From JAAXKN01 sp050258815 (GTDB taxonomy: Bacteria > Bacteroidota > Ignavibacteria > Ignavibacteriales > SURF-24), in NCBI GenBank assembly GCA_050258815.1, contig JBLMZM010000140.1:1-43599 (forward strand): a stretch of DNA of 43,599 bases, written 5' to 3'. The notes beneath the pieces were generated by a model, which saw only the letters and a program-made list of their open reading frames with translations, ran no database searches and was not told the origin of the DNA. Positions 1 through 8,546 of the stretch are shown in pieces. The translations under genes and the position numbers were made by a program. Numbering within the stretch: position 1 is the stretch's first letter; each line of letters opens with the position of its first letter.

Positions 1-55
1 GATTCATGACTCCCGTGCTTAATAACACAATTCAAAACATGGATATTTTTTTCCT

Positions 56-86
56 TTTGTTTTATCGGATAGTTTGTCTATTTTTA
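56..86 (+). promoter_or_regulatory. Candidate Bacteroidota-type promoter for the PAS kinase
   Basis: TTTG at 56-59 is followed after exactly 19 bases by TATTTTTA at 79-86, which matches seven of eight positions of the Bacteroidota sigma consensus (TTTG-N19-TAnnTTTG). The kinase ATG at 115 would lie about 20 bases past the expected transcription start. The region is AT-rich, so a chance match is possible. The rest of bases 1-114 shows no gene. Confidence 0.35.
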
Positions 87-114
87 TCTCAAAATATGCC
101 GAAAGTTTCAATTC

Positions 115-1341
115 ATGACAAATCCTAATAGATCTGCAGAGGCTCTCTTGAAAGAAAACGAGCAGCTGCGGGACGAATTAAACAGAATAAAAGGGAATCA
201 GGATATAGTTGGCTTAAACACACTAAGGGATTCCTTGAGCGATACGGCTTTTGAATTGTCCAGTATGAAATTTGCCCTTGATGAAGCCGCTATTGTTGCT
301 ATAACTGATACAAAAGGTACAATAACCTACGTAAATAAGAAGTTCTGCGAGATTTCGAAATATAATGAAGAAGAGCTGATTGGGCAGAATCACCGCATCA
401 TTAATTCCGGTTTTCATTCCAAAGATTTCTTTAAAGAGATGTACAGGGTAATTGCAAACGGGCAGGTCTGGAGAAATCAGATAAGGAACCGGGCAAAGGA
501 CGGATCTATTTATTGGGTTGATACTACCATTGTGCCACTTACTAACAGGGAAGGTAAACTTACAAAATATCTGGCAATCAGGTTTGACATTACAGGGCAA
601 AAAACAACCGAGGAAAGACTGCGTAACGATGAGGAAAAGCTGAACAATACATTAAAGGAGCTGGAACGCTCAAATAATGAGCTGGAACAGTTCGCATATA
701 TCGCCTCACACGATATGCATGAACCCCTTAGAATGATCGGCAGCTTTGCAAAACTTCTCAGGCAGCGCTACAAAGATAAGCTGGATGACAGGGCTGAGGA
801 GTATATAGATTTCATTAACGAGGGTGTAAAGCGCATGCAGAATCTTATAGAGGACCTCCTCAGGTATTCACGCGTAACTACGCGCGGAAAATCACTTGAA
901 GCTGTAAACAGCATGGATGTAGTAAATACTGTACTTGAAAACCTGCAGCTTACTATCCGGGAAACCGGGGCCCGCATTCATACCTGCAAGCTCCCCGTCG
1001 TAAAAGGTGATGATATACAGCTGATGCAGCTATTTCAAAATCTGCTCAGCAACGCTATTAAATTCAGCACCCCGGGAGTACCAGAAATCGAGGTCTGTGC
1101 CCATCAAAAAGACAGTGAATGGGTATTTTTTGTTAAAGATAACGGAATTGGGCTTGATCCGGAATACAGGGACAGCATTTTTGTACTCTTCCAGCGGTTA
1201 AACGACAGAGAGGACTACCCTGGGACAGGAATCGGACTGGCAGTCTGCAAGAAAATTGTGGAACGTCACGGCGGCAGAATATGGGTGGAATCTGAATCCG
1301 GTAAGGGATCTATCTTTTATTTTACCCTGCCTAAAACCTGA
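115..1341 (+). CDS. Cytoplasmic PAS-domain sensor histidine kinase
   Basis: Sensor kinase of 408 residues that should autophosphorylate on His and pass the phosphate to an unidentified response regulator. An N-terminal coiled-coil stretch (about 1-50) is followed by one PAS domain (about 53-165, containing TYVNKKFCEISKY and ending in the PAC motif FDITGQK). Next come a short coiled coil and a HisKA domain with the phospho-acceptor H199 in ASHDMHEPLR, the bacteriophytochrome-like variety. The ATPase domain shows the N box (LLSNAIKFS), G1 (DNGIGLD) and G2 (GTGIGLAV). There is no membrane segment or signal peptide, so it senses something in the cytoplasm; the PAS ligand cannot be read from sequence. 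No response regulator is adjacent, so it is an orphan in this window. It ends convergent to the PRC-barrel gene. Confidence 0.9.
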   Translation: MTNPNRSAEALLKENEQLRDELNRIKGNQDIVGLNTLRDSLSDTAFELSSMKFALDEAAIVAITDTKGTITYVNKKFCEISKYNEEELIGQNHRIINSGFHSKDFFKEMYRVIANGQVWRNQIRNRAKDGSIYWVDTTIVPLTNREGKLTKYLAIRFDITGQKTTEERLRNDEEKLNNTLKELERSNNELEQFAYIASHDMHEPLRMIGSFAKLLRQRYKDKLDDRAEEYIDFINEGVKRMQNLIEDLLRYSRVTTRGKSLEAVNSMDVVNTVLENLQLTIRETGARIHTCKLPVVKGDDIQLMQLFQNLLSNAIKFSTPGVPEIEVCAHQKDSEWVFFVKDNGIGLDPEYRDSIFVLFQRLNDREDYPGTGIGLAVCKKIVERHGGRIWVESESGKGSIFYFTLPKT

Positions 1342-1353
1342 TTTTATAACCTG

Positions 1354-1375
1354 AACCCGGATTATTTTCCGGGTT
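1354..1375. terminator. Hairpin between convergent genes
   Basis: AACCCGGA and TCCGGGTT form an 8-bp stem with a 6-base loop, between the kinase stop and the end of the PRC-barrel gene. The trailing T tract is weak, so efficiency is uncertain. Confidence 0.5.
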
Positions 1376-1383
1376 TCCGGTAT

Positions 1384-1857
1384 TTACAGGCCCGGCCTGC
1401 GCCGCCTGTCGCCGTAAAACATATCCTCATCAAAGTGCTGGTGACTGTAGAAATCACCCGTATCATCTGAAGTATAAATTATATCCGGTTCCATTATTTT
1501 GCGTATCCTGTTCTCGAATATGCGGGTCACCATTCCACCGTCATAAACAGGATATTGTTTGATATTATTCATGCCAATTGTTTTAACTATTACTTTATCG
1601 TCTTTGGCATCAACTGCGGCCAGACCTATTGGTATCAGTAAGTGACGGTCATTCAGATCCCCGCCATTCTTATAGTTTACTATAACATCCAGATATCTTA
1701 CCTTTAAGGCCGCCGGGTCTACAATCAGTTCATCAACCGTACCGAATTTTTCTCCGTCACCGCCGTAGACATCCCAGCCACGCACATCCGGATCCTTATC
1801 CGATACCTCGAAATAATCCAGTTCACTCAGTCTGTACAAAAGCTGTTTTTCTTCCAT
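1384..1857 (-). CDS. PRC-barrel domain protein
   Basis: Protein of 157 residues with a PRC-barrel (photosynthetic reaction centre H-subunit-like) fold near the N-terminus: the segment with VRGWDVYGGDGEKFGTVDEL and the following strand KVRYLDVIV is typical. Such proteins are usually soluble scaffold or stress-related proteins of unknown detail; no catalytic residues are expected. The C-terminal part (about 110-157) is charged, with a basic RRRR tail. An AGGAG ribosome-binding site lies just upstream of the ATG. It is 29 bases downstream of the membrane-anchored protein on the same strand, so the two are probably one operon. The molecular role is unknown. Confidence 0.75.
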   Translation of the reverse strand: MEEKQLLYRLSELDYFEVSDKDPDVRGWDVYGGDGEKFGTVDELIVDPAALKVRYLDVIVNYKNGGDLNDRHLLIPIGLAAVDAKDDKVIVKTIGMNNIKQYPVYDGGMVTRIFENRIRKIMEPDIIYTSDDTGDFYSHQHFDEDMFYGDRRRRPGL

Positions 1858-1886
1858 ATTACACTCCTGTCGTATCTTCCTTAAAT

Positions 1887-2516
1887 TTACTGTTTTGCCT
1901 CGGTTGATTTTGATTTTTGCACCATTGCCTGCAATATGCTTTTGGACTGGTCAAAGTATCTCTTGACTTCTGCCTTCTGATCCATAATCCTTTTTTGCGG
2001 TACGATTGCCTGTGCATATTGCATCAGTTGCGCCGCCTGATCATTAAGTTCAGGATATTTCTTCTCCTGAATTGAGTTCAGCAGGTTAGCGGCAGACACA
2101 AAAGCCGTTTTAATTCTTCCCGATTTCTCAGTTGGGCTCCAGTTATTCTGTATACTGTCCGACATCTGCTGCAGTCTTTTTCTGTGTTGAATAATATTAT
2201 TGTCTGTCGCTGCATCCCTGTCGGCTGTCGCCCCGATTGCAGCTGTCAGCAAATGCAGTCCGTAACTGGTGTACTGGGGCGATCTTTCGGTATCTTCCTT
2301 GTTTCCCACGCCCGAAGTGCCATTCAAAAAAGCGACAAACTCCATGACGCTCCCTGCTACCCTGCTGGTATCAACTACTACTGCAGTGGTTTCCACCGGC
2401 TTTTTTGAATCAGTCAGACTTTTAACTATCATAAAAATAATTGCCAGTAAAGCAACCGCATATAAGATATAGGATATTGGTGATGTTTTTTTGGGCTGGA
2501 TCTTTATATCTGCCAT
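1887..2516 (-). CDS. Membrane-anchored helical protein of unknown function
   Basis: I do not recognise a family for this 209-residue protein. It has a short basic cytoplasmic start (IKIQPKKTS), one transmembrane helix at about 14-32 (ISYILYAVALLAIIFMIV), and then a mostly helical exported domain with many Gln, Ala and Lys residues, including QHRKRLQQMSDS and a Lys/Ser-rich C-terminus. The topology predicted is N-in, C-out. A strong AAGGAGG ribosome-binding site precedes the ATG. It is the first gene of a two-gene unit with the PRC-barrel protein. The opposite strand holds only shadow reading frames. Confidence 0.7.
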   Translation of the reverse strand: MADIKIQPKKTSPISYILYAVALLAIIFMIVKSLTDSKKPVETTAVVVDTSRVAGSVMEFVAFLNGTSGVGNKEDTERSPQYTSYGLHLLTAAIGATADRDAATDNNIIQHRKRLQQMSDSIQNNWSPTEKSGRIKTAFVSAANLLNSIQEKKYPELNDQAAQLMQYAQAIVPQKRIMDQKAEVKRYFDQSKSILQAMVQKSKSTEAKQ

Positions 2517-2809
2517 ATTACCCTCCTTTGTTTGAATTTCTGGAACCGGAATATAAAGTCCTCAACTTTCCCCTCCACTGAATAGTGGAGCTAAAAACCA
2601 AACCGGATGGTTCACCATAAAGGGCTCTATTCCTTTACTTTCCGGATTTCAGCTATATACGTATTAATATATTATTTTCTTCATTTGATACAATGACATT
2701 TGAGACAATTTCACACGCATTAATGTATTGTAGGATATTTTATCAGGAAATGCATATCTTTGATACCGTTAAAAATTTCAACTGAGTATTAATCAAATTA
2801 AGCTAAAGA
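2517..2809. other. Divergent intergenic region
   Basis: This 293-base gap separates the divergent membrane-protein operon and the TonB receptor operon. It holds a perfect 7-bp hairpin at 2573-2590 (CTCCACT, loop GAAT, AGTGGAG) of unknown role. An exact match to the Bacteroidota -7 element, TATCTTTG at 2755-2762, lies 47 bases before the receptor ATG but has no TTTG at the expected -33 spacing. No gene is seen. Confidence 0.4.
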
Positions 2810-5050
2810 ATGCGTAAAAATTTAATAATTCCGGCCATTTTGCTCCTGTTGTCCTTTCTAAGTCTCAACAATCAACAAATATTTGCCGCTGCAAGGGGCA
2901 AGCTCAGGGGAATTGTTACCGATTCAACTAATGGGGAAACAATTTCATATGCAAACGTTCTTATCAAGGATACCCGTATGGGTTCTCCAACCGATACAAG
3001 AGGCTATTACTTCATACCATCTATCCCGCCTGGCAGCTATTCAGTTTTGGTATCGTGCCTTGGATACAAATCCAAACTGTTACAGGTACAAATTTCTGAC
3101 GGGGAAATAAAACAGCTCAACGTTCAGCTGGTACCCGGAAGTATCAGGATGGAAGAGGTATCAATCATCGGGGAAAAATCGGTGCGGGAGAATGAGGCCG
3201 ATCTGGGTCTGCAGAAGATCAACATCAGGGAAATTGAAATGATGCCAACGGGCGTCGAAGCAGATGTATTTAAGGTTCTTCAGGCTTCCCCCGGTGTCAG
3301 TTCAACCGGTGATGTTACCTCCAGATACTTTGTGCGTGGAGGCAGCAGCAACCAGAACCTGGTTCTGCTTAATGGCGTTACTGTCTACTACCCCTTCCAT
3401 GCCCTCGGAATCTACAGCACTATTGACCCTGAAATGATCTCGGGAGTAGAGTTCTATAAGGGAGGATTCGGACCCGAATTCGGCGGCAGGCTTTCTTCTG
3501 TGCTGAATGTGATTACAAAGGACGGCAATAAAAACAGCCTGCATGCTGCAGGTACAGCAGGATTGTTGTCCGGTAAGGTTTCAGCAGAGGGCCCAATACC
3601 CGGGGGTTCATTCCTGGTAACAGGAAGAAAGAGTTATTATTCAAAGGTGCTCAAAAATTATCTTAACAACCAGGAAGCGCCCTTTGACTTCTATGACCTC
3701 TCTTTCAAGGTAAATTATGCCAACCCGGGATTCCTGAATAACGGGAAGATAATTGCCCACGGCTTTTTCACAATGGACAGAGTAAACAACGATGATCCAT
3801 TAAAGGAAGACTATAACATTAAAAATAACATTTGGGGGCTAAACTGGTACCAGATTTGGGCCAGTCCTTTATTCTCCTCTATTACCCTGTCTTCCAGTAC
3901 ATTTGAAGCAGAGGTAATACCAAACCTGAGCCAGTCAAAACCGAGAAAAAATACAGTAAATGACCTCAGCAGTAACTGGAACTTCACATATATTTATGAC
4001 AGCCGCGACGAACTGAACTTCGGTCTGGATCATAAGTTCCTTAATACCGATCTTTCAATGCAGAACCTGTATTCTAAAAATATAAGCTTTAATAAAAATG
4101 GATATGAATTGAGCGGATATGCTAATTATAAGTTTTACAGGTATGAGAACGTGGGACTGAACCTGGGAATGCGCATTAACTTTACTTCGCTCTCGGTCTT
4201 AAGACCTTTCTTGCTTGAACCCCGCATTAATGTTACCTATAAGCCCGTTCCCTATATAGCCCTCAAGGCCGGAGTCGGCAGGTATTCACAGGAAATGATT
4301 ACCATCTCAAACGAGAATGACCTGATATCCATATTCGAGCCATGGACAATCATTCAGGATAATGTTGCTGCAAGCGAAGGCACCCAGTTTACGCTCGGAA
4401 TGAGCACATACCTTTCGGAAAACTTTACCATTGAGCTGGAAGGATACTACAAATATCTGACTAACCTGACGGAAACGAATTATAATAAGTTCCTCGCCAG
4501 CGACCCGGATTACATTAACGTTAACGGTGAATCATATGGACTTGAAGCATTGATCAAGCTGCAGGCTTCGGACCTGTTTCTGAAGACCGGATATTCTCTC
4601 AGCTGGGCTTATAAGATTGATACCAAAGGGGCGAAGTACTATCCCAAGTACGACCTGCGCCATTCCCTTAATATACTTACCGGCTATAATCTGGGTGCAG
4701 GCTGGGAGGTAAATGCTACATGGTTTTTAAACTCCGGACTGCCATTTTCGCCGATTACCGGATTTTATGACAGACTTAATATTGATGATGTATGGTCGGT
4801 ACAGAATCTTAATAACTTCACATCCTCTACCATATGGGATAGAAGGAACCTGAAGAGACTGAGTATTTATCACAGACTGGATATCGGGGTTTCGAAAAAA
4901 TTCAGCTTTAACTTTGCCAATTTTATCTTTGATGCCAGCATCATGAATGTATACGACAGAAAAAACATTTTTTATTTCGACAAGGACTCAGGAAAGCAGG
5001 TCAATATGCTGCCTTTCCTCCCCTCAGTTTCATTGAAGGTTGAACTATGA
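2810..5050 (+). CDS. TonB-dependent receptor with carboxypeptidase-regulatory N-domain
   Basis: Outer-membrane receptor of 746 residues. It has a signal peptide (1 to about 27, ending near FAAA) and a CarboxypepD_reg-like beta-sandwich (about 30-110, with GIVTDSTNGETISYANV and GSYSVLVSCLGY). The plug domain (about 140-245) contains the typical YFVRGGSSNQNLVLLNGV and GGFGPEFGGRLSSVLNV stretches, and a beta-barrel runs to the C-terminus. It is short for a TonB receptor, but such compact ones are usual when paired with DUF4249 proteins. It would move an unknown ligand using TonB/ExbBD energy; no TonB or ExbBD gene is in this window. Its stop overlaps the start of the DUF4249 gene (ATGA), so the two are translationally coupled. 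The substrate cannot be inferred. Confidence 0.9.
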   Translation: MRKNLIIPAILLLLSFLSLNNQQIFAAARGKLRGIVTDSTNGETISYANVLIKDTRMGSPTDTRGYYFIPSIPPGSYSVLVSCLGYKSKLLQVQISDGEIKQLNVQLVPGSIRMEEVSIIGEKSVRENEADLGLQKINIREIEMMPTGVEADVFKVLQASPGVSSTGDVTSRYFVRGGSSNQNLVLLNGVTVYYPFHALGIYSTIDPEMISGVEFYKGGFGPEFGGRLSSVLNVITKDGNKNSLHAAGTAGLLSGKVSAEGPIPGGSFLVTGRKSYYSKVLKNYLNNQEAPFDFYDLSFKVNYANPGFLNNGKIIAHGFFTMDRVNNDDPLKEDYNIKNNIWGLNWYQIWASPLFSSITLSSSTFEAEVIPNLSQSKPRKNTVNDLSSNWNFTYIYDSRDELNFGLDHKFLNTDLSMQNLYSKNISFNKNGYELSGYANYKFYRYENVGLNLGMRINFTSLSVLRPFLLEPRINVTYKPVPYIALKAGVGRYSQEMITISNENDLISIFEPWTIIQDNVAASEGTQFTLGMSTYLSENFTIELEGYYKYLTNLTETNYNKFLASDPDYINVNGESYGLEALIKLQASDLFLKTGYSLSWAYKIDTKGAKYYPKYDLRHSLNILTGYNLGAGWEVNATWFLNSGLPFSPITGFYDRLNIDDVWSVQNLNNFTSSTIWDRRNLKRLSIYHRLDIGVSKKFSFNFANFIFDASIMNVYDRKNIFYFDKDSGKQVNMLPFLPSVSLKVEL

Positions 5051-6036
5051 AAAAAATACTATTAATAATTTCTCTTGCTGTTATAGCATTATTCAACATC
5101 TCGTGCGAGGAAACCGTCAATCCCAAAGCGGAATTCAAACAGCAATATATACTTACGTGCATTATAAATGTTTCTTCGGACACGGTCAGGGCAGTCATCA
5201 GCAGAACCTATGACGTTGATGGTTTTAATCCCGATATTAACAATGTTGATCCTGCTGTTTCAGGAGCAGTAGTAACAATATATCAGGGGAATCAGTCATT
5301 TCAGCTCCGGGAAGGTTCGCGCATAAGAACAGATACCAGCCGCTACAGCAATAAGCAGCAGTATTATTATGCTACAGGCATAAAATTCCTCGCGCAGAAG
5401 GATATAAAGATTGTTGCGCAATTGAAAAGCGGAGAGGTTCTTTCAGCAGTTACTACACCGCCAGAATCAAATGATTTCAAATTTTCTTATACGTTTCCAG
5501 ACGGAATTGACCCTAAGGTGAACTGGTATCTTGCCGGGGAATATTATACATTCAGCTGGGAGCCCGTTAACAGCGATCATTTTGCATTCCCCCGCCTGAG
5601 CATACTCTACCGCAAAGACATAAATGGCAGGAAGGTGGAATTTCTGACTCAGGTGCCTGCGACCTATATAAAACAGGGCGATAAACAGATACCCTACTAC
5701 CCTCTGTATTCACAGGCAGATTCCTGCTCATTTGAATACCGTTGCATCGATTCAGCACTTCATAAGGTTGCAAACGGGGATCCAAACACTACCGATTATT
5801 TCCTTAAATATGTGCAAGTTGATATGATGGAATTCGACAAGGCACTTACCAGCTACTATTCCAGTACAAAAGGGGTGCTCGATAATTTTTCGATCCGATC
5901 TGATGAAACGGTATATTCAAATATTAATGGCGGACTTGGTATCTTCGGTTGTTACAGGATTACTTCGGTCCGCAAACTGCTGGATGCATCTTATGTGGTA
6001 AAACTTGGTTACAGGTGGGATCAGTCTTTTAATTAG
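5047..6036 (+). CDS. DUF4249-family outer-membrane lipoprotein partner
   Basis: Protein of 329 residues matching the DUF4249 pattern: a lipoprotein-like signal (ALFNISC, Cys at about 20), then beta-rich repeats with a segment such as PAVSGAVVTIYQG and later CYRI near the end. Members are almost always encoded next to a small TonB receptor and probably act as its surface-exposed partner, by analogy with SusD-type proteins; this is inference. Translation is coupled to the receptor through the 4-base overlap at 5047-5050. The residue at -3 of the lipobox is Asn, which is not the usual choice, so lipidation is likely but not certain. Confidence 0.8.
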   Translation: MKKILLIISLAVIALFNISCEETVNPKAEFKQQYILTCIINVSSDTVRAVISRTYDVDGFNPDINNVDPAVSGAVVTIYQGNQSFQLREGSRIRTDTSRYSNKQQYYYATGIKFLAQKDIKIVAQLKSGEVLSAVTTPPESNDFKFSYTFPDGIDPKVNWYLAGEYYTFSWEPVNSDHFAFPRLSILYRKDINGRKVEFLTQVPATYIKQGDKQIPYYPLYSQADSCSFEYRCIDSALHKVANGDPNTTDYFLKYVQVDMMEFDKALTSYYSSTKGVLDNFSIRSDETVYSNINGGLGIFGCYRITSVRKLLDASYVVKLGYRWDQSFN

Positions 6037-6045
6037 TTTTTTATT

Positions 6046-6078
6046 TTCACCGGATCTGTTTGATGCAGATCCGGTGAA
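6046..6078. terminator. Bidirectional terminator
   Basis: TTCACCGGATCTG and CAGATCCGGTGAA form a perfect 13-bp stem with loop TTTGATG between convergent genes. A T-rich run on the left would serve as the U tract for the minus-strand HD gene. Confidence 0.8.
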
Positions 6079-6087
6079 TTACAATTC

Positions 6088-6642
6088 TTATAATCCTAAT
6101 TCGGCCCTGTTGGCCTTCATGGCATCTATACAAAACTGAATGTGTTCATCGAGAGGAATTCCAAGCTCAGAAGCCCCGTTAATAATGTCATCCCTGTTTA
6201 CTGCACGGGCAAATGCCTTGTCCTTCAACTTCTTCTTGACTGATTTTACTTCAACTTCCTCTATCGACCTGCTGGGTCTTACATATGCTACTGCCGTAAG
6301 AAAACCGGCCAGTTCATCACACGCAAAAAGAGTTTTTGCAAGAAGAGTATCCCTCGGGACTCCCGTATATTCGGCGTGTGACATAATGGCTTGTCTGAAA
6401 TTTTCATCAAAACCCCGGGCCTTAAGAATTTCATTACCTTTATAGGGGTGTTCCTCCATCGATGGATACATCTCATAGTCAAAATCGTGCAGCAGCGCCA
6501 CATTCCCCCAATAATTCTCATCCTCGTTGATTTTTTTAGCATATGCCCTCACACAGGTTTCAACTGCATATGCATGTTTCAAAAGACTGTCGCTTTTAGT
6601 GTATTCCATTAACAGCGCGAGGCATTCTTCTCTGCTGGTCAT
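6088..6642 (-). CDS. HD-superfamily hydrolase
   Basis: Protein of 184 residues with a complete HD metal-binding pattern: an early His (LLKHAYAVE), the HD pair in ALLHDFDYEMYP, a third His in EEHPYKGNEIL and MSHAEYTG, and a later Asp in FACDELAGF. It resembles the small predicted HD hydrolases of the COG2316 type. The substrate is unknown; nucleotides or nucleoside monophosphates are possible. A good ribosome-binding site (AAAGGAG) precedes the ATG, and the gene begins 12 bases after the stop of nth, so it is the last gene of a three-gene unit with the ferredoxin-like gene and nth. Confidence 0.8.
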   Translation of the reverse strand: MTSREECLALLMEYTKSDSLLKHAYAVETCVRAYAKKINEDENYWGNVALLHDFDYEMYPSMEEHPYKGNEILKARGFDENFRQAIMSHAEYTGVPRDTLLAKTLFACDELAGFLTAVAYVRPSRSIEEVEVKSVKKKLKDKAFARAVNRDDIINGASELGIPLDEHIQFCIDAMKANRAELGL

Positions 6643-6654
6643 CAGGCTCTCCTT

Positions 6655-7293
6655 TTATGGCTTAAAACTGGGACATATATCACCAAGCACACATTCCAGA
6701 CATTTAGGTCTGCGTGCAATGCAAATTTTCCTTCCGTGATTTATCAGATAATGAGATGAGTTGATCCATTCTTCTTCAGGAAGCAGCTCTTTCAATTTCA
6801 TTTCAATTTTTTCAGGATCTTCGGAATCAATAAAACCGAGCAGATTCGAGAGTCGCTTTACGTGTGTATCTACCGCAATTGCAGGAATTCCGAAGGCATT
6901 GGCAGCTACCACAGAGGCTGTTTTCCTGCCTACTCCGGGCAGAGTGGTCAAAGCATCAAAATCGGCCGGAATATTGCCGTCATATTTGTCTATGAGCATC
7001 TGGCAGCAGTTTTTAATGCTCTTTGCCTTCTGGCGGTAAAAGCCGGTTGAGAAAATATCTTTTTCCAGTTCTTCATTCGAAACCCTGAGGAAATCTGCGG
7101 GTCCCGTATACTTTTTAAACAAATCCTTTGAAACAATATTTACCCGCGCATCAGTACATTGTGCAGACAGTATTGTCGCAATTATCAGTTCAAAAGGTGT
7201 AGTGAAATCAAGGGCTGACTTAACCTCGGGATATTCCATCCTCAGGCGGTCAAACACCTCTTTTGCGTGCAGTTTTTCTTTATTGCTCGGCAT
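6655..7293 (-). CDS. nth: Endonuclease III (DNA glycosylase/AP lyase)
   Basis: Base-excision repair enzyme that removes oxidised pyrimidines and cleaves the abasic site. The 212 residues match the family length. The helix-hairpin-helix LPGVGRKTA carries the catalytic Lys (K124), and the catalytic Asp is D142 in AVDTHVKRL. The C-terminal iron-sulfur loop has Cys at 191, 198, 201 and 207 (C-X6-C-X2-C-X5-C), the canonical [4Fe-4S] spacing. Its start overlaps the 3' end of the upstream ferredoxin-like gene by 14 bases, which indicates coupled translation. All diagnostic residues are intact. Confidence 0.96.
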   Translation of the reverse strand: MPSNKEKLHAKEVFDRLRMEYPEVKSALDFTTPFELIIATILSAQCTDARVNIVSKDLFKKYTGPADFLRVSNEELEKDIFSTGFYRQKAKSIKNCCQMLIDKYDGNIPADFDALTTLPGVGRKTASVVAANAFGIPAIAVDTHVKRLSNLLGFIDSEDPEKIEMKLKELLPEEEWINSSHYLINHGRKICIARRPKCLECVLGDICPSFKP

Positions 7294-7621
7294 CTCTGTT
7301 AAATCTCTTATCTTTTATTTGAAGTCTTTCGACCGGGATATCATTAATTATGTGGCTTTGAATAATTTCTTCCACGTCGCCAATTTTTACTCCCCCATAC
7401 CATACCTGGTCGGGATAAACTACAACAGTGGCTCCGAATTCGCACGCATCCAGGCAGCCGGAGGTATTAGCACGCACAAGATGCTTGAGTCCAAGTTCCT
7501 TTAACCTTTTCTTGAATTTCTCCCTGATTTCCGGGGAGCCCTTATCGGCACAGCATCCCCTTGGGTGACCCTCGGGCCGTTTGTTCTCGCATACAAATAT
7601 ATGCCTGTCAAACCGTTTCAT
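7280..7621 (-). CDS. Thioredoxin-like [2Fe-2S] ferredoxin
   Basis: Protein of 113 residues of the (2Fe-2S) ferredoxin family with a thioredoxin fold (related to the NuoE C-terminal domain). The start HIFVCENKRPEGHPRGCC and the later SGCLDACEFGATVVVYP and WYGGV supply the four cluster cysteines and the family signature. It probably transfers electrons; its partner is unknown. The ATG at 7621 is preferred because the family begins just before the HIFVC strand; a TTG at 7645 would add eight residues. It is the first gene of the unit with nth, whose start it overlaps. Whether the pairing with an Fe-S glycosylase is functional is open. Confidence 0.85.
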   Translation of the reverse strand: MKRFDRHIFVCENKRPEGHPRGCCADKGSPEIREKFKKRLKELGLKHLVRANTSGCLDACEFGATVVVYPDQVWYGGVKIGDVEEIIQSHIINDIPVERLQIKDKRFNRDAEQ

Positions 7622-7821
7622 ATCAATCTTTCTGTTTTTGTTCAAAACAAAATAATAAAATTTTAGTTTCCTAACAGAGAAAATTTAATTTTTGATTGTC
7701 ACTTGAAAAAAAATGTCCTATTTTGCATCTGGTTACGTTTTGCAAGGAATGATTATTGTCCGGTTTTCTGGAATGATTCACAGTAGTTATCTTGTCATTA
7801 ACTATTTTTACCGGAGGCATC

Positions 7822-8043
7822 ATGGGTATTCTGGGCGCAGGAGAAATAATACTTATCCTTTTATTTTTTTTCGTGGTGGCCGTTCCCTTTGCATTAATGA
7901 TAATAGCCCTTGTTGATATTATGAAAAGCAGTCTGCAGAGCAACGATAAGCTGCTTTGGGTACTGATTGTAATACTTGTTCCGGTATTTGGTGCTATTAT
8001 TTATTTTATTATGGGTAAGCGCCGGAAGGATGTGGTTTCTTAG
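7822..8043 (+). CDS. Small PLDc_N-type membrane protein
   Basis: 73-residue membrane protein with two hydrophobic helices (about 5-25 and 40-60) and a Lys/Arg-rich tail (GKRRKD). The pattern ALVDIMKSS...DKLLWVLIVILVPVFGAIIYFIMG matches the PLDc_N domain, a two-helix module that precedes cardiolipin synthases but is often found alone. No catalytic phospholipase domain follows. The ATG at 7822 is chosen because GGAGG at 7813-7817 lies just upstream; an earlier in-frame start at 7792 would add ten residues that run through that site. Confidence 0.75.
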   Translation: MGILGAGEIILILLFFFVVAVPFALMIIALVDIMKSSLQSNDKLLWVLIVILVPVFGAIIYFIMGKRRKDVVS

Positions 8044-8189
8044 GGACCCTCTCCCCTGAAGCCATTGGATTGTTAAGTTTTCCCGGTCTGTTCAGCAGAC
8101 CGTGCGCAGTCACCAGGAAATTCAACAGACCACATGCAGCCTGGATTATATGCAGTAATTTTTCTTATAAATTGCAGGATATCAGCAAT

Positions 8190-8330
8190 ATGGAAAAAAA
8201 GCGTAAACATTCCCATGAAGAAATGAAGAAGAAGGCACAGGAATTAAAATCCCATAGTGACTACATGCATTCATTCGGTTCCCTGGTAAAAGGGTTTCTG
8301 CTGTCAATAATAAAAAAACCCAATCACTGA
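8190..8330 (+). CDS. Small basic protein, hypothetical
   Basis: 46-residue protein starting MEKKRKHSHEEM: a charged, Lys/His/Glu-rich helix followed by a short hydrophobic amphipathic segment (GSLVKGFLLSII). I do not recognise a family. The ATG is preceded by GCAGGA at a workable distance. The same reading frame is open upstream to 8070, but that part has unlikely composition and no ribosome-binding site. Real expression is uncertain. Confidence 0.4.
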   Translation: MEKKRKHSHEEMKKKAQELKSHSDYMHSFGSLVKGFLLSIIKKPNH

Positions 8331-8365
8331 AAATCGCCTGACGGACCTGATACCCCTGAAAACAA

Positions 8366-8390
8366 AAAACCCCTTTTAATCAGGGGTTTT
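8366..8390. terminator. Terminator of tRNA-Glu (minus), possibly bidirectional
   Basis: AAAACCCC and GGGGTTTT form an 8-bp stem with a 9-base loop. Read on the minus strand the stem is followed by a run of Ts immediately after the tRNA 3' end, so it mainly serves the tRNA; it could also stop plus-strand transcripts. Confidence 0.8.
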
Positions 8391-8394
8391 ATCG

Positions 8395-8468
8395 TAGCGC
8401 GTACGGGATTCGAACCCGTGATCTCTGCCTTGAGAGGGCAGCGTCCTAAGCCTCTAGACGAACGCGCC
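8395..8468 (-). tRNA. tRNA-Glu, anticodon CTC
   Basis: On the minus strand the cloverleaf is complete. The acceptor stem is GGCGCGT paired with ACGCGCT, with a G-U first pair, and the discriminator base is A. The anticodon stem-loop is CTGCC-CTCTCAA-GGCAG, giving anticodon CTC, and the T arm contains GGTTCGAATCC. The sequence GTTCGTCTAGAGGC in the D arm is typical of bacterial tRNA-Glu. CCA is not encoded. It lies 78 bases downstream of the cupredoxin gene on the same strand and is followed by a terminator. Confidence 0.95.
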
Positions 8469-8546
8469 AGTGTATATTCTAATAATATGTAATATCATTA
8501 AAATTTCAATTACAAATGTAATAAATCCTTTATATTTATCCAAAGC

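Noticed and set aside
8070..8189. 40-residue upstream extension of the small basic protein
   Set aside because: Composition is unlike a protein of this organism, and the internal ATG at 8190 has an acceptable ribosome-binding site.
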